Of a stretch of 64,000 nucleotides of DNA, positions 34,419-43,094 are shown one piece after another (within the stretch, counting starts at the first letter, position 1; the number at the start of each line of letters is the position of its first letter). The position numbers and the translations under genes were made by a program. The notes under the pieces are model-generated. The model saw only the letters and a program-made list of their open reading frames with translations. It had not been told where the DNA came from and did no database searches. This DNA is from Arthrobacter sp. 9V. Its GTDB lineage: Bacteria > Actinomycetota > Actinomycetes > Actinomycetales > Micrococcaceae. The DNA is taken from positions 3,749,406 to 3,813,405 of the forward strand of contig NZ_LR732912.1 in assembly GCF_902506065.1 (NCBI RefSeq), read 5' to 3'.

Positions 34419-35147
34419 TCAGTCCCCCACGGCCTCGGTAATACGGCGACGGATGCCATCAAAGTGCCGGTTGAGCAGTTCGGACGCCGAAACCTTGTCC
34501 CCGGCCGCGACTGCTGCATAGATGCTGCGGTGCATGGCGGCGGTTTTTGCCAGGTCCTCATTGCCCGGACCGATCTCTACATGAATTTTCCGGTACACCT
34601 TCCAGAAAACCCCCATGAGATTGATGAGGAGCTCGTTGTTCAAAGGTTCGAAGAGCCGCCGGTGGAACTCGGCATCGGCTGCGACGAAGTTCTCGCCAGC
34701 GGCAGCCAGCTCTTCCATCTGCTTCACGGCTTCTTCAATGGAGGCAAGCTGCTCGGGCGTCATGACATCCATGGACGAGCCTATGAGGCCCGATTCCAAC
34801 GCTTGGCGGACGTCCACCAGCTGCAACGCCTCAAGTCCCTGGTGGCGCAGGGAAAGGCGCCCGCGGAATGTCAGGCCGTCAGCCAAGGCATCAAAGTTGC
34901 TGGGTGCCACGAACATGCCAAAACCATGCCGGATCTCAATGACGCCAAGGGCCTGTAGGACTTTGAGGGATTCGCGGAGCGTATTGCGGCCAACGCCAAG
35001 GGCTCCGGAAAGTTCGCTCTCCGTCGGAAGTGGGTCGCCCGCTTCGAGCTCGCGCTCAAGGATCAGTTCCATAATGTCCGACTGCAAGGCACGCAGCCGG
35101 GCCTGTGCACTGAACCGCGCCTGCGGAACTACACCGGAAGTTGTCAT
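34419..35147 (-). CDS. nanR: GntR/FadR-type (FCD) regulator, likely sialic acid regulator NanR
   Basis: A 242-residue GntR regulator. The winged helix (about 20-85) contains ELEAGDPLPTESELSGALGVGRNTLRESLKVLQALGVIEIRHGFG; the helical FCD effector domain (about 100-235) has EFHRRLFEPLNNELL with the metal-binding His/Asp positions of the family. It is divergent from a full sialic acid uptake and breakdown operon, in the same arrangement as the GntR-type NanR of corynebacteria, so it probably represses that operon and releases DNA on binding a sialic acid intermediate. Two dyads with ATCGGATGT half-sites occupy the shared 328-bp intergenic region. The gene name is inferred from context. Confidence 0.8.
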   Translation of the reverse strand: MTTSGVVPQARFSAQARLRALQSDIMELILERELEAGDPLPTESELSGALGVGRNTLRESLKVLQALGVIEIRHGFGMFVAPSNFDALADGLTFRGRLSLRHQGLEALQLVDVRQALESGLIGSSMDVMTPEQLASIEEAVKQMEELAAAGENFVAADAEFHRRLFEPLNNELLINLMGVFWKVYRKIHVEIGPGNEDLAKTAAMHRSIYAAVAAGDKVSASELLNRHFDGIRRRITEAVGD

Positions 35148-35262
35148 GGCTTTCTCCTTGCCGATGCACCTGCCCCCGTGCTGGCGTAGGCCAGCTCGGG
35201 AAGCATGTGCGGTGTTAATATTGAGGCGAGCTTAGTGCCCACCCAAGAACGGGTGACTCGCA

Positions 35263-35280
35263 ACATACAATATCGGATGT
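35263..35280. promoter_or_regulatory. putative NanR operator 1
   Basis: ACATACAAT directly abuts ATCGGATGT, an imperfect 9+9 inverted repeat of the ATCGGATGT half-site. It lies 116 bp upstream of the regulator's own start, so it could serve autoregulation. Confidence 0.4.
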
Positions 35281-35381
35281 CCCACCTCCGTGATAGCTAT
35301 GTGCCGTGAAATCCTTGAGATTTCCCTTCCGGACCGGCCGCAGCCGGCGATCCCTCCCGGCGCATGGCCACTCTTTCTCAC

Positions 35382-35411
35382 TTGACGAGCCGCTGTGACC
35401 GCGCTTACAGT
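35382..35411 (+). promoter_or_regulatory. putative nan operon promoter with overlapping CRP/GlxR-like site
   Basis: TTGACG (35382-35387) and TACAGT (35406-35411) are 18 bp apart. Between and over the -10 element lies TGTGACCGCGCTTACA (35394-35409), which fits TGTGA-N6-TCACA with one mismatch. This suggests both a basal promoter and carbon control. The rest of the 35148-35475 gap contains only the two regulator dyads. Confidence 0.45.
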
Positions 35412-35423
35412 TTCCATACGAGC

Positions 35424-35444
35424 ATCGGACGTCCTACATCCGAT
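35424..35444. promoter_or_regulatory. putative NanR operator 2
   Basis: ATCGGACGT-CCT-ACATCCGAT is a 9-3-9 dyad with one mismatch, sharing the half-site of operator 1. It begins about 12 bp after the predicted -10 element of the nan promoter, a position suited to repression. Confidence 0.5.
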
Positions 35445-35475
35445 AACCCACGAAACGCGAATGGTGAGGCACCCT

Positions 35476-37098
35476 ATGAGCAAGACGATTCAAAGCCTGC
35501 CGCTGGTCAACGACGCCAGCCGCCGGAACTTCCTGAAGCTAAGCGGCGCAGTTGGTGCAGCAGCCGCCTTCACGGCAACCCTCTCCGCGTGCGGCGGCGC
35601 TGCCAGCACCACTACGGGTACAACCACCAACACGGCTGCGGTCAACAAGGACCTCATCATCGAGGCCGGCATCTCGTACGCTCTTTCCACGGGTTTTGAC
35701 CCGCTGAGCTCCTCCGGCGCCACCCCGATGGCCGCCAACCTGCACATCTTCGAAGGCCTCATCGAACTGCACCCCGCCACGCGTCAGCCTTACAACGCCT
35801 TGGCGGCCACGGACCCCAAGAAGGTCAACGACACCACCTACCAGGTGACCATCCGCGACGGCGCCAAGTTCCACGACGGCTCCCCGGTAACCACCGAAGA
35901 CGTTGCCTTCTCCTTCACCCGCGTGATGGACCCAGCGAACAAATCGTTGTTCTCACAGTTCATCCCCTTCATCCAGGACGTCAAGCCGCTGGATGAGAAG
36001 ACCGTGGAGTTCACGCTCAAGTACGCCTTCCCCGGCTTCGGACCGCGTATCTCTGTGGTCAAGATCGTTCCCAAAGCCCTCGCCACCGACCTCAAGGCGT
36101 TCGACGCCGCGCCGGTGGGATCCGGCCCCTACAAGCTGATCTCGGCAGTCAAAGACGACAAGATCGTGTTCGAAGCCTTCGCGGACTACAACGGCCCCAA
36201 GCCTGCACTGGCCAAGGGCATGAACTGGCTGCTGCTCTCCGACGCCGCCGCCCGTGTCACGGCCGTGCAGTCCGGACGCGTCCAGGCGATTGAAGATGTT
36301 CCTTACCTGGACGTTGACGGTTTGAAGTCCAAGGTCAAGGTGGAGTCAGTCCAGTCCTTCGGCTTGCTTTTCCTCATGTTCAACTGCGCCAAAGCTCCAT
36401 TCGATAACAAGCTGGTCCGACAAGCCCTGCACTTCGGTTTGGACAAGGAATCCATCATCAAGAAGGCCCTGTTCGGCAACGCCAAGGCCGCCACGTCCTA
36501 CTTCCAGGAAGGCCACCCGGACTACGTCAAGGCCAAGAACGTCTACGGCTTTGATACTTCCAAGGCTGAGGAACTGCTGAAGCAGGCCGGCGTCACCAAC
36601 CTCGAGTTCGAGCTCCTCACCACGGACACTGCATGGGTCAAGGACGTTGCACCGCTGATCCTCGAATCCTGGAACAAGATTCCGGGCGTCAAGGTCACCG
36701 TGAAGAGCCTCCAGTCCGGTGCCTTGTACAGCGACCGCGTGGGCAAGGGCGACTACTCAGTGGTGGCAGCACCCGGCGATCCGTCCGTCTTCGGCAATGA
36801 TGCAGATCTCCTCCTGAGCTGGTTCTACTCGGGTGCCACCTGGATGGACAAGCGCGCCTTCTGGACCACCCCGGAACGCACCAAACTGCAGGAACTCATG
36901 AACAAGGGCTCCCAGGCATCCGGTGAAGAGGCCAAGAAGATTGTGGGCGAAATCGTGGACATGGTCTCCGATGAAGTTCCCCTGTACCCGGTCTTCCACC
37001 GCCAACTGCCCAGTGCTTGGGATGAGAAGAAGCTCAACGGCTTCCAGCCCCTGCCCACCACTGGCCTTTCCTTCGTCGACGTCGGACGAACCGCCTAA
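35476..37098 (+). CDS. ABC transporter substrate-binding lipoprotein, probable sialic acid importer (SiaE-like)
   Basis: A 540-residue extracellular solute-binding protein of family 5 (DppA/OppA type). The N-terminus has twin arginines in SRRNFLKLSG followed by a hydrophobic stretch and lipobox LSAC, so it looks like a Tat-exported lipoprotein. Typical family segments are IRDGAKFHDGSPVTTEDVAFSF and VRQALHFGLDKESI. Family 5 proteins mostly bind peptides, but the SatA/SiaE branch binds sialic acid, and the genes that follow encode a sialic acid pathway. ATG at 35476 is chosen for its GAGG site and because the Tat signal starts there. A palindromic repeat unit sits between this gene and the permease gene. 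Confidence 0.85.
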   Translation: MSKTIQSLPLVNDASRRNFLKLSGAVGAAAAFTATLSACGGAASTTTGTTTNTAAVNKDLIIEAGISYALSTGFDPLSSSGATPMAANLHIFEGLIELHPATRQPYNALAATDPKKVNDTTYQVTIRDGAKFHDGSPVTTEDVAFSFTRVMDPANKSLFSQFIPFIQDVKPLDEKTVEFTLKYAFPGFGPRISVVKIVPKALATDLKAFDAAPVGSGPYKLISAVKDDKIVFEAFADYNGPKPALAKGMNWLLLSDAAARVTAVQSGRVQAIEDVPYLDVDGLKSKVKVESVQSFGLLFLMFNCAKAPFDNKLVRQALHFGLDKESIIKKALFGNAKAATSYFQEGHPDYVKAKNVYGFDTSKAEELLKQAGVTNLEFELLTTDTAWVKDVAPLILESWNKIPGVKVTVKSLQSGALYSDRVGKGDYSVVAAPGDPSVFGNDADLLLSWFYSGATWMDKRAFWTTPERTKLQELMNKGSQASGEEAKKIVGEIVDMVSDEVPLYPVFHRQLPSAWDEKKLNGFQPLPTTGLSFVDVGRTA

Positions 37099-37109
37099 GC
37101 ACCCTTCAC

Positions 37110-37170
37110 GTTGTGGGGCCCGCTCTGCGCCTTAAATCCCCCGAATAGCCCGCAGAGCGGGCCCCACAAC
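37110..37170. repeat. palindromic intergenic repeat, one unit (locus a)
   Basis: GTTGTGGGGCCCGCTCTGCG forms a perfect 20-bp inverted repeat with CGCAGAGCGGGCCCCACAAC around a 21-base centre. It belongs to the same family as the arrays at 43790, 44892, 50080, 50924 and 61967. It sits 11 bp after the binding protein stop and 31 bp before the permease start, inside the operon, where a stable hairpin could protect the upstream transcript end or weaken read-through. Confidence 0.9.
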
Positions 37171-37201
37171 CAGCAGCACCCCAACCAAACCGGAGAACAC
37201 A

Positions 37202-38158
37202 TTGGTCACCATATTGCGTTTGCTAGGCCGCAGACTTGCAGCATTGCCATTGATGATCCTGGGCATCACGTTGCTCGTCTTCCTCGTCCTTCAAGCCGCT
37301 CCCGGCGATCAAGCCAGTTCAGCACTTGGCGATGGCGCCAGCGAAGAAGCGAAGCAGCAATACCGCCAGGACAATGGCTTGAACGACTCCCTGGTCCTGC
37401 AGTACTTCCGATTCCTCGGCAAGCTCCTGCAGTTGGACCTCGGCGTCACTACCCCACCGGCAAAGTCGGTGGCGTCCATGATCGGCTCGGCCTTCCCGCT
37501 GACACTGCAACTGACATTCCTGGGCGTCCTCATCGCGATCGTCCTCTCCCTGGCCTTCGGCATCATGGGCGCCCTGTACCGCGACAAGTGGCAGGACCAG
37601 CTGGTCCGCGTCTTCTCGATCGCCGCCATTGCCACGCCGTCGTTCTGGTTGGGCATCCTGCTGATCCAGTGGTTCGCGCTCGGTGAGAACCCGATGTTCC
37701 CCTCGGGCGGAATTGCGACGCCGGAATCCGGCTTTGGCGGTTGGCTCAACTCCATGGCCCTTCCGGCACTTGCCCTGGGCATCCCTGTGTCAGCATCGCT
37801 GATCCGTGTGGTCCGCACTTCCATGGTGGAGGAGCTTGACCGCGACTACGTCCGCACGGCTATCGGCAACGGCGTCCCTTACCGAGAAGTTGTCTCCAAA
37901 AACGTCCTCCGCAACGCGCTCGTCACCCCGGTGACCGTGCTGGGACTTCGCGTGGGCTACTTGCTGGGTGGCGCCGTCGTGATTGAAATGATCTTTGCCT
38001 TGCCAGGAATGGGCCAGCTGATCCTCAACGGCATCACCAACCTGGACGTCAACCTGGTCCAGGGCGTGGTTCTCACCATCTCGGTCACTTTTGTTCTGGT
38101 GAACATCGTGGTGGACCTTCTCTACCTGCTTATCAACCCCCGAATCAGGACGGTATAG
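37202..38158 (+). CDS. ABC transporter permease (DppB type), SiaF-like
   Basis: A 318-residue inner-membrane permease of the oligopeptide/nickel family with about six helices. The start is a TTG at 37202 preceded by GGAGAACA. The N-terminal RLAALPLMILGITLLVFLVL helix and the EAA loop region (RTAIGNGVPYREVVSKNVLRNAL) are diagnostic. It should pair with the permease half of the next protein to form the channel. Gene order (binding protein, permease, permease-ATPase fusion, ATPase) equals that of the corynebacterial sialic acid importer. Confidence 0.9.
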   Translation: MVTILRLLGRRLAALPLMILGITLLVFLVLQAAPGDQASSALGDGASEEAKQQYRQDNGLNDSLVLQYFRFLGKLLQLDLGVTTPPAKSVASMIGSAFPLTLQLTFLGVLIAIVLSLAFGIMGALYRDKWQDQLVRVFSIAAIATPSFWLGILLIQWFALGENPMFPSGGIATPESGFGGWLNSMALPALALGIPVSASLIRVVRTSMVEELDRDYVRTAIGNGVPYREVVSKNVLRNALVTPVTVLGLRVGYLLGGAVVIEMIFALPGMGQLILNGITNLDVNLVQGVVLTISVTFVLVNIVVDLLYLLINPRIRTV

Positions 38159-38161
38159 CTC

Positions 38162-40279
38162 ATGCGCAGCAAGCTCGCAGAACGGCTAAGTGCCCCGGGC
38201 ATTCGTTTCAAGGCCCTGCCCTGGGGCTCCCGCATCGCCCTGCTCTTCCTCATCTTGATTGTGCTGGCGGCCATCTTCGCGCCGGTCATCGCCCCGCACG
38301 ATCCTCTGGAGACCTTCATTCCCGCCACTCCTCCGGGCGCCGAGCACTTCTTCGGCACCGACCGGCTGGGCCGCGACATTTTCTCCCGCCTGCTTTTTGG
38401 CGCGCAGTCATCCCTGATGATCGGCCTCGGCGCAGTTGCCCTGGCCATCCTCGTTGGTGGACTCCTCGGCTCCTTCGCCGCCACGTCCAGCAAGTCCGTG
38501 AATGAAATCATCATGCGGCTCATGGACATCCTCATGGCGTTCCCCGGCATCGCGTTGGCGGCAGTGCTGTTGGCGGCGTTCGGCAACTCGGTGCCCACCA
38601 TCATCATCGCGATCGCCATCATCTACACCCCGCAACTTGCCCGGGTGGTCCGCGCCAACGTCCTGGCCCAGTACGGCGAAGACTACGTCCGTGCCGAGCG
38701 AGTGATCGGGGCCGGCCGCTTCTACATCCTGGTCAAGCACATTGTCCGCAACACCGCAGCCCCTGTGCTGGTGTTCGCCACAGTGATGGTGGCCGACGCC
38801 ATCATCCTCGAAGCCTCACTCTCCTTCCTGGGTGCAGGTGTCCAGGACCCTGCACCTTCATGGGGCAACGTGATTTCCTACGGCCGCAACCTGGTGCTGT
38901 CCGGCGGCTGGTGGGCCACCACTTTCGCCGGCCTCACCATCCTCTTGACCGTGCTGTCACTGAACATCCTGGCCGAGGGTCTCACCGACGCCATGGTGAA
39001 CCCGAAGCTCCGCCGCGCTCCGGCGGTGAAGGACGACGACGGCTCCTCCGCAGCAGTGGCTGTTGACGCCGAGGTGGCAACCTCAGTGGCCCAACCTTCC
39101 GTGGTTGAGGAACACGAGCTCGACGGCGTCCGTGCGGCTTCCGCTGACGGCTTCACTTCCGAGGCGGGCGCCTCAGCCGTCCTCACCGATGTGAGACTGG
39201 CCGCGAACCCGCACCTTTTGCTGGACCGTGAGTTGGAACTCCTCGCGGCGATCGAAGCGAAGCGCACCGACCGCCTCCCGCAGGTCTCCCCCGGTGCCCG
39301 AAACGTGCTCGAAGTGAAGAACCTGTCCATCCGTTTCCCGGGACGCTTCGGCGACACCGCAATTGTGGACAACGTGTCCTTCACGGTCCGCGAGGGCGAA
39401 ACCATGGGCTTGGTGGGTGAATCCGGTTGCGGTAAGTCCATCACCTCCCTGGCTGTGATGGGCCTCTTGCCCAAGACAGCGCAGGTCACCGGTTCCATCA
39501 AGTTCGATGGCAAGGAACTCCTGGACGCCTCCACTAAGCACAGCGACCCCAAGGCCTATGTGGGCCTCCGTGGTGAACAGATCGCCATGGTCTACCAGGA
39601 CGCGCTGAGCTCGCTGAACCCGTCCATGAAGATCAAGGACCAGATGGAGCAGCTCACCAAGCGCGGCGGCCGCAAGACTCCGGCCGAGCTTCTGGAGATG
39701 GTGAAACTGGACCCCGTCCGGACCCTCGCCAGCTACCCGCACGAGCTCTCCGGCGGCCAGCGCCAACGCGTGTTGATTGCCATGGCCCTGTCCCGTTCGC
39801 CCAAGATTGTTGTGGCCGACGAGCCCACCACCGCCTTGGATGTCACCGTCCAGAAGCAGGTTGTGGATCTGCTGAACGAGCTGAGGGAACAACTCGGATT
39901 TGCCATGGTGTTCGTCAGCCACGACCTCGCCCTGGTAGCTTCCCTGGCACACCGCATCACCGTGATGTACGCGGGCCAGGTGGTGGAATCTGCGCAGGCT
40001 TCGGAGCTCCTGCAGAACCCCAAGCACGAGTACACCCGCGGCCTGCTGGGTGCCGTCCTCTCCATTGAAGCGGACGCTGTTCGCCTCCACCAGATCCCCG
40101 GCACTGTTCCATCCCCGCGGGACTTCGCCACGGGCGACCGCTTCGCGGCCCGCTCCCTGCGACCCGACGCCGATCCCCACCAGAAACTGGTCCTCACCTC
40201 CGTTTCTTCGGTTGACGCGGCCAACGGCGGCGGTGCCGATCACTACTGGGCGAGCCACCTGAAGGAGGATGCGAAATGA
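38162..40279 (+). CDS. fused ABC permease-ATPase (DppC-DppD), SiaG-like
   Basis: A 705-residue fusion. Residues about 1-285 are a DppC-type permease (TDRLGRDIFSRLLFGAQSSL, EAA loop YVRAERVIGAGRFYILVKHI). A linker of roughly 90 Ala/Ser/Glu-rich residues follows. Residues about 375-650 are an ATPase with Walker A GESGCGKS (about 419), signature LSGGQRQR (about 530), Walker B VVADEPTTALD (about 555) and the oligopeptide-type C-terminal extension. In most importers these are two genes; a fused form is known in the sialic acid importer of Corynebacterium. It overlaps the next gene by 4 bp (ATGA), so the two are translationally coupled. Confidence 0.92.
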   Translation: MRSKLAERLSAPGIRFKALPWGSRIALLFLILIVLAAIFAPVIAPHDPLETFIPATPPGAEHFFGTDRLGRDIFSRLLFGAQSSLMIGLGAVALAILVGGLLGSFAATSSKSVNEIIMRLMDILMAFPGIALAAVLLAAFGNSVPTIIIAIAIIYTPQLARVVRANVLAQYGEDYVRAERVIGAGRFYILVKHIVRNTAAPVLVFATVMVADAIILEASLSFLGAGVQDPAPSWGNVISYGRNLVLSGGWWATTFAGLTILLTVLSLNILAEGLTDAMVNPKLRRAPAVKDDDGSSAAVAVDAEVATSVAQPSVVEEHELDGVRAASADGFTSEAGASAVLTDVRLAANPHLLLDRELELLAAIEAKRTDRLPQVSPGARNVLEVKNLSIRFPGRFGDTAIVDNVSFTVREGETMGLVGESGCGKSITSLAVMGLLPKTAQVTGSIKFDGKELLDASTKHSDPKAYVGLRGEQIAMVYQDALSSLNPSMKIKDQMEQLTKRGGRKTPAELLEMVKLDPVRTLASYPHELSGGQRQRVLIAMALSRSPKIVVADEPTTALDVTVQKQVVDLLNELREQLGFAMVFVSHDLALVASLAHRITVMYAGQVVESAQASELLQNPKHEYTRGLLGAVLSIEADAVRLHQIPGTVPSPRDFATGDRFAARSLRPDADPHQKLVLTSVSSVDAANGGGADHYWASHLKEDAK

Positions 40280-41091
40280 GTGGACCAATTCAACAAGAGT
40301 CGAAACCGGTCATCGAGCTCAAGGACGTGAAGGTCTACCACCACGCACGGACCGGTGGCCTGTTCCGTCCGAACATCGTCAAGGCCGTGGACGGCGTGGA
40401 CTTCACCATCAGCCGCGGCGAAACCGTAGGCATTGTTGGTGAGTCCGGCTGCGGCAAGTCCACGCTTGCTTCAGTGCTTGTGGGACTTCAGCCGCCGACG
40501 TCGGGCAAGGTGTTGTTCCACGGAAAGCCCGCTATCAAGCGGAACGCGACCATGCGCAAAGAGTTTGGCCGGTCCGTCTCCGTGGTCTTCCAGGACCCTG
40601 CAACGGCATTGAACCCGCGCATGACCATCCAGGACATCCTCACAGATCCGCTGCAGATCCACGGGATCGGCAACGCTGCTTCCCGTGCTGCCAAGGTCAA
40701 GGAACTGTTGGCGCTGGTTGGCTTGCCGCATTCGGCAGCCGAAGTGACGCCGTCGCAGGTTTCCGGCGGCCAGCGCCAACGCGTGGCGATCGCCCGGGCG
40801 CTGGCTTTGGACCCGGACATCATCGTGGCGGACGAGCCGACGTCTGCCTTGGACGTTTCGGTCCGCGCACAAGTCCTGAACCTGTTGTCCGATCTGAAGA
40901 AGCAGCTGAACCTGGGCATGGTTTTCATTTCCCACGACATCCAGACCGTCCGCTACGTTTCCGACCGCATCTGCGTCATGTACTTCGGCAAGATCGTGGA
41001 GCAAGGCACAGCCAGCCAGGTCTTCGACAACCCAAGCAACGACTACACCAAGAAGCTGCTGGGCGCCGCGCCGAGCCTGCTCCACATCTAG
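40276..41091 (+). CDS. ABC transporter ATP-binding protein (DppF type), SiaI-like
   Basis: A 271-residue ATPase with Walker A GESGCGKST (about residue 55), signature VSGGQRQRVAIARAL (about 160), Walker B DIIVADEPTSALD and the H-loop FISHD. The start lacks any excess and overlaps the fusion gene stop by 4 bp. It supplies the second nucleotide-binding domain, pairing with the ATPase half of the preceding fusion. The C-terminal oligopeptide-family extension is short here. Confidence 0.92.
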   Translation: MSGPIQQESKPVIELKDVKVYHHARTGGLFRPNIVKAVDGVDFTISRGETVGIVGESGCGKSTLASVLVGLQPPTSGKVLFHGKPAIKRNATMRKEFGRSVSVVFQDPATALNPRMTIQDILTDPLQIHGIGNAASRAAKVKELLALVGLPHSAAEVTPSQVSGGQRQRVAIARALALDPDIIVADEPTSALDVSVRAQVLNLLSDLKKQLNLGMVFISHDIQTVRYVSDRICVMYFGKIVEQGTASQVFDNPSNDYTKKLLGAAPSLLHI

Positions 41092-41128
41092 TTTTTCCCT
41101 TCACAAGATACAAACAACGGAGAATTCT

Positions 41129-42046
41129 GTGTCCACTCAGTTCCAGGGCGTCATCCCCCCGGTCATCACCCCCCGCCACACGGACGGCAGCATCGACACC
41201 GCGTCGTTGAAGAACGTCACCAAGCACCTGATCGACGGCGGTGTCTCCGGACTTTTCGTCCTGGGCTCCTCCGGCGAAGTTCCGTACCTGACCAATGCCG
41301 AACGCGAGCTGGTGGTCTCCACCATCGCCGACGCCAACGCCGGAGCGGTCCCGTTGATCGTGGGCGCCAACGAGCAGACCACCACCCGCGTGATCGAGGA
41401 AGCCCGCAAGGTGGTTGACCTGGGTGCCGACGCGATCGTGGTCACCTCCATGTACTACGCGATCGGCAACGCAGCGGAGACGGAGACCCACTTCCGCGAC
41501 ATCCACGCCGCCATCCAGAAGCCGATCTTCGCCTACGACGTCCCCGTCCGTACGCACTTCAAGCTGCCCACGGATTTGCTGGTCCGCCTTGGACGCGACG
41601 GCGTGATCGCCGGCGTCAAGGACTCCTCCGGTGATGACGTCTCCTTCCGCCAACTGCTCCTTGCAGCCAAGGACATCCCCAACTTCGACATCTTCACAGG
41701 TCACGAAGTGGTGGTGGACGGTGCCCTTCTGGGCGGTGCACAGGGAGTTGTTCCGGGCCTTGGCAACGTTGATCCGGCCGGCTACCGCCGCCTCTTCGAC
41801 GCCGCGCAGGCCGGCGACTGGGCTCTTGCAGCAAGGGAGCAGGACCGCTTGGCCGACGTCTTCGAGATCGTCTACACCCCCAACGGACGTGTCTCCGGTG
41901 GCGCTGCCGGCCTGGGTGCGTTCAAGACCGCCCTGCAGGTGATGGGCGTCATCGAGTCCAACACCATGAGCTCGCCCATGCTGTCTTTGAATGAATCCGA
42001 GACGGCTGCGATCCGCTCGATCCTGGAACGCAACGGGCTGGTCTAA
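41129..42046 (+). CDS. nanA: N-acetylneuraminate lyase-like (DapA/NanA family) aldolase
   Basis: A 305-residue class I aldolase of the DHDPS/NAL family. The GSSGE loop (about residue 47) binds the keto acid carboxylate, the catalytic tyrosine lies in AYDVPVRT (about 135), and the Schiff-base lysine in AGVKDSSG (about 162). The start is GTG at 41129 after GGAGAATTCT. Family sequence alone does not separate sialic acid lyase from dihydrodipicolinate synthase, but position between a SiaEFGI-like importer and nanK/nanE strongly suggests cleavage of N-acetylneuraminate to ManNAc and pyruvate. Confidence 0.85.
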   Translation: MSTQFQGVIPPVITPRHTDGSIDTASLKNVTKHLIDGGVSGLFVLGSSGEVPYLTNAERELVVSTIADANAGAVPLIVGANEQTTTRVIEEARKVVDLGADAIVVTSMYYAIGNAAETETHFRDIHAAIQKPIFAYDVPVRTHFKLPTDLLVRLGRDGVIAGVKDSSGDDVSFRQLLLAAKDIPNFDIFTGHEVVVDGALLGGAQGVVPGLGNVDPAGYRRLFDAAQAGDWALAAREQDRLADVFEIVYTPNGRVSGGAAGLGAFKTALQVMGVIESNTMSSPMLSLNESETAAIRSILERNGLV

Positions 42047-42052
42047 ATTTCG

Positions 42053-43072
42053 ATGCCAGCTTCCCTGACCCAAGCCGCCCACGCGATCGGCGTTGACCTC
42101 GGCGGCACCAAGACCGCCGCCGGGGTTGTTACCCCTTCCGGCGACGTGTTGATGTCGGAGACCATTCCGACCATGAACCGGGCCGGTGGCGAAGCGATCC
42201 TCGACGCCACCGCAGCGCTGATCACGGGCTTGGTGGAGCGCGCTGCCGACGCCGGACTTTCAGTTTCCGGCGTCGGTGTCGGCTCCGCGGGGGTTATTGA
42301 CGCTGTTGCCGGGTCGGTGCTGTCTGCGACTGATGCGATTCATGGTTGGGCGGGGACTTCTCTTGTTTCCGGGTTGTGTTCCCGTCTGTCACTTCATCCT
42401 TCGGCCGTGCAGGCCGTCAACGATGTCCACGCCCACGCCCTTGGCGAGGCTTGGCTGGGCGCGGCCGCCGGCTCGTCAAGTTCTCTCATGGTTGCGTTCG
42501 GAACGGGCGTGGGCGGCAGTTTTGTGTTGAACGGCGCTCCTGTCTTGGGGCACCGCTTTGTGGGCGGGCATGTGGGGCATTTTGCTTCGCCCTACGCCGC
42601 GTTTGATGGGGCTCCCTTGGCGTGCGTATGCGGTGGATCAGGGCACGTCGAGGCCATCGCTTCCGGGCCGGCACTCTATGAGGCTTTTTTGCGGTTTGGC
42701 GGCTCTTCTGCCCATGCAGCTGACACGCGGGGCGTGTTTGCACTGGCCGCTGCTGAGGCGCTCGACGGCGGTGCTGGGCTCGACGGCGGTGCTGTCGCAG
42801 GTTCGGCTGATAACCGCGCCGCAGCCCTATGTGCCATAGACGTATGCGCAGCTGCGGCCGGTCAAGCCGTGGGCGGACTCATCAACATTCTTGACCCTGA
42901 AACCGTCGTGATTTCCGGTGGTCTGGCCGACGCCGGCGAGCTCTGGTGGAAGCCCATGGAGTTTGCCTTGCGTCAGGAACTGCTGGCTCCCTTGGTTTCC
43001 GTGCCCGTTGTTCGGGCACGCCTCGGCAACACCGCTGCCATTGTTGGCGCCGCAAAACTCGTCCTTAAGTAG
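42053..43072 (+). CDS. nanK: ROK family kinase, probable N-acetylmannosamine kinase
   Basis: A 339-residue ROK sugar kinase. The phosphate loop is GVDLGGTKTAAGVV (about 13-26), a second ATP motif GTGVGG lies near 150, and the zinc motif appears as CVCGGSGHVEAI near 190, in which the usual third cysteine is replaced by histidine. It would phosphorylate ManNAc to ManNAc-6-P. The start lies 6 bp after the nanA stop with no clear ribosome site, so it is probably translated by coupling. The middle of the gene uses more T-ending codons than its neighbours. Confidence 0.85.
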   Translation: MPASLTQAAHAIGVDLGGTKTAAGVVTPSGDVLMSETIPTMNRAGGEAILDATAALITGLVERAADAGLSVSGVGVGSAGVIDAVAGSVLSATDAIHGWAGTSLVSGLCSRLSLHPSAVQAVNDVHAHALGEAWLGAAAGSSSSLMVAFGTGVGGSFVLNGAPVLGHRFVGGHVGHFASPYAAFDGAPLACVCGGSGHVEAIASGPALYEAFLRFGGSSAHAADTRGVFALAAAEALDGGAGLDGGAVAGSADNRAAALCAIDVCAAAAGQAVGGLINILDPETVVISGGLADAGELWWKPMEFALRQELLAPLVSVPVVRARLGNTAAIVGAAKLVLK

Positions 43073-43094
43073 TCCGTAAGTATAGGGAGACATC

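Noticed and set aside
38990..39300. Possible frameshift or missed gene boundary in the permease-ATPase fusion
   Set aside because: The frame is open through a low-complexity linker with consistent codon use, and the same fusion is known in corynebacterial sialic acid importers.
40976..42082. 368-residue minus-strand frame opposite nanA
   Set aside because: Antisense shadow of a conserved aldolase gene; composition is typical of reverse frames in GC-rich DNA.
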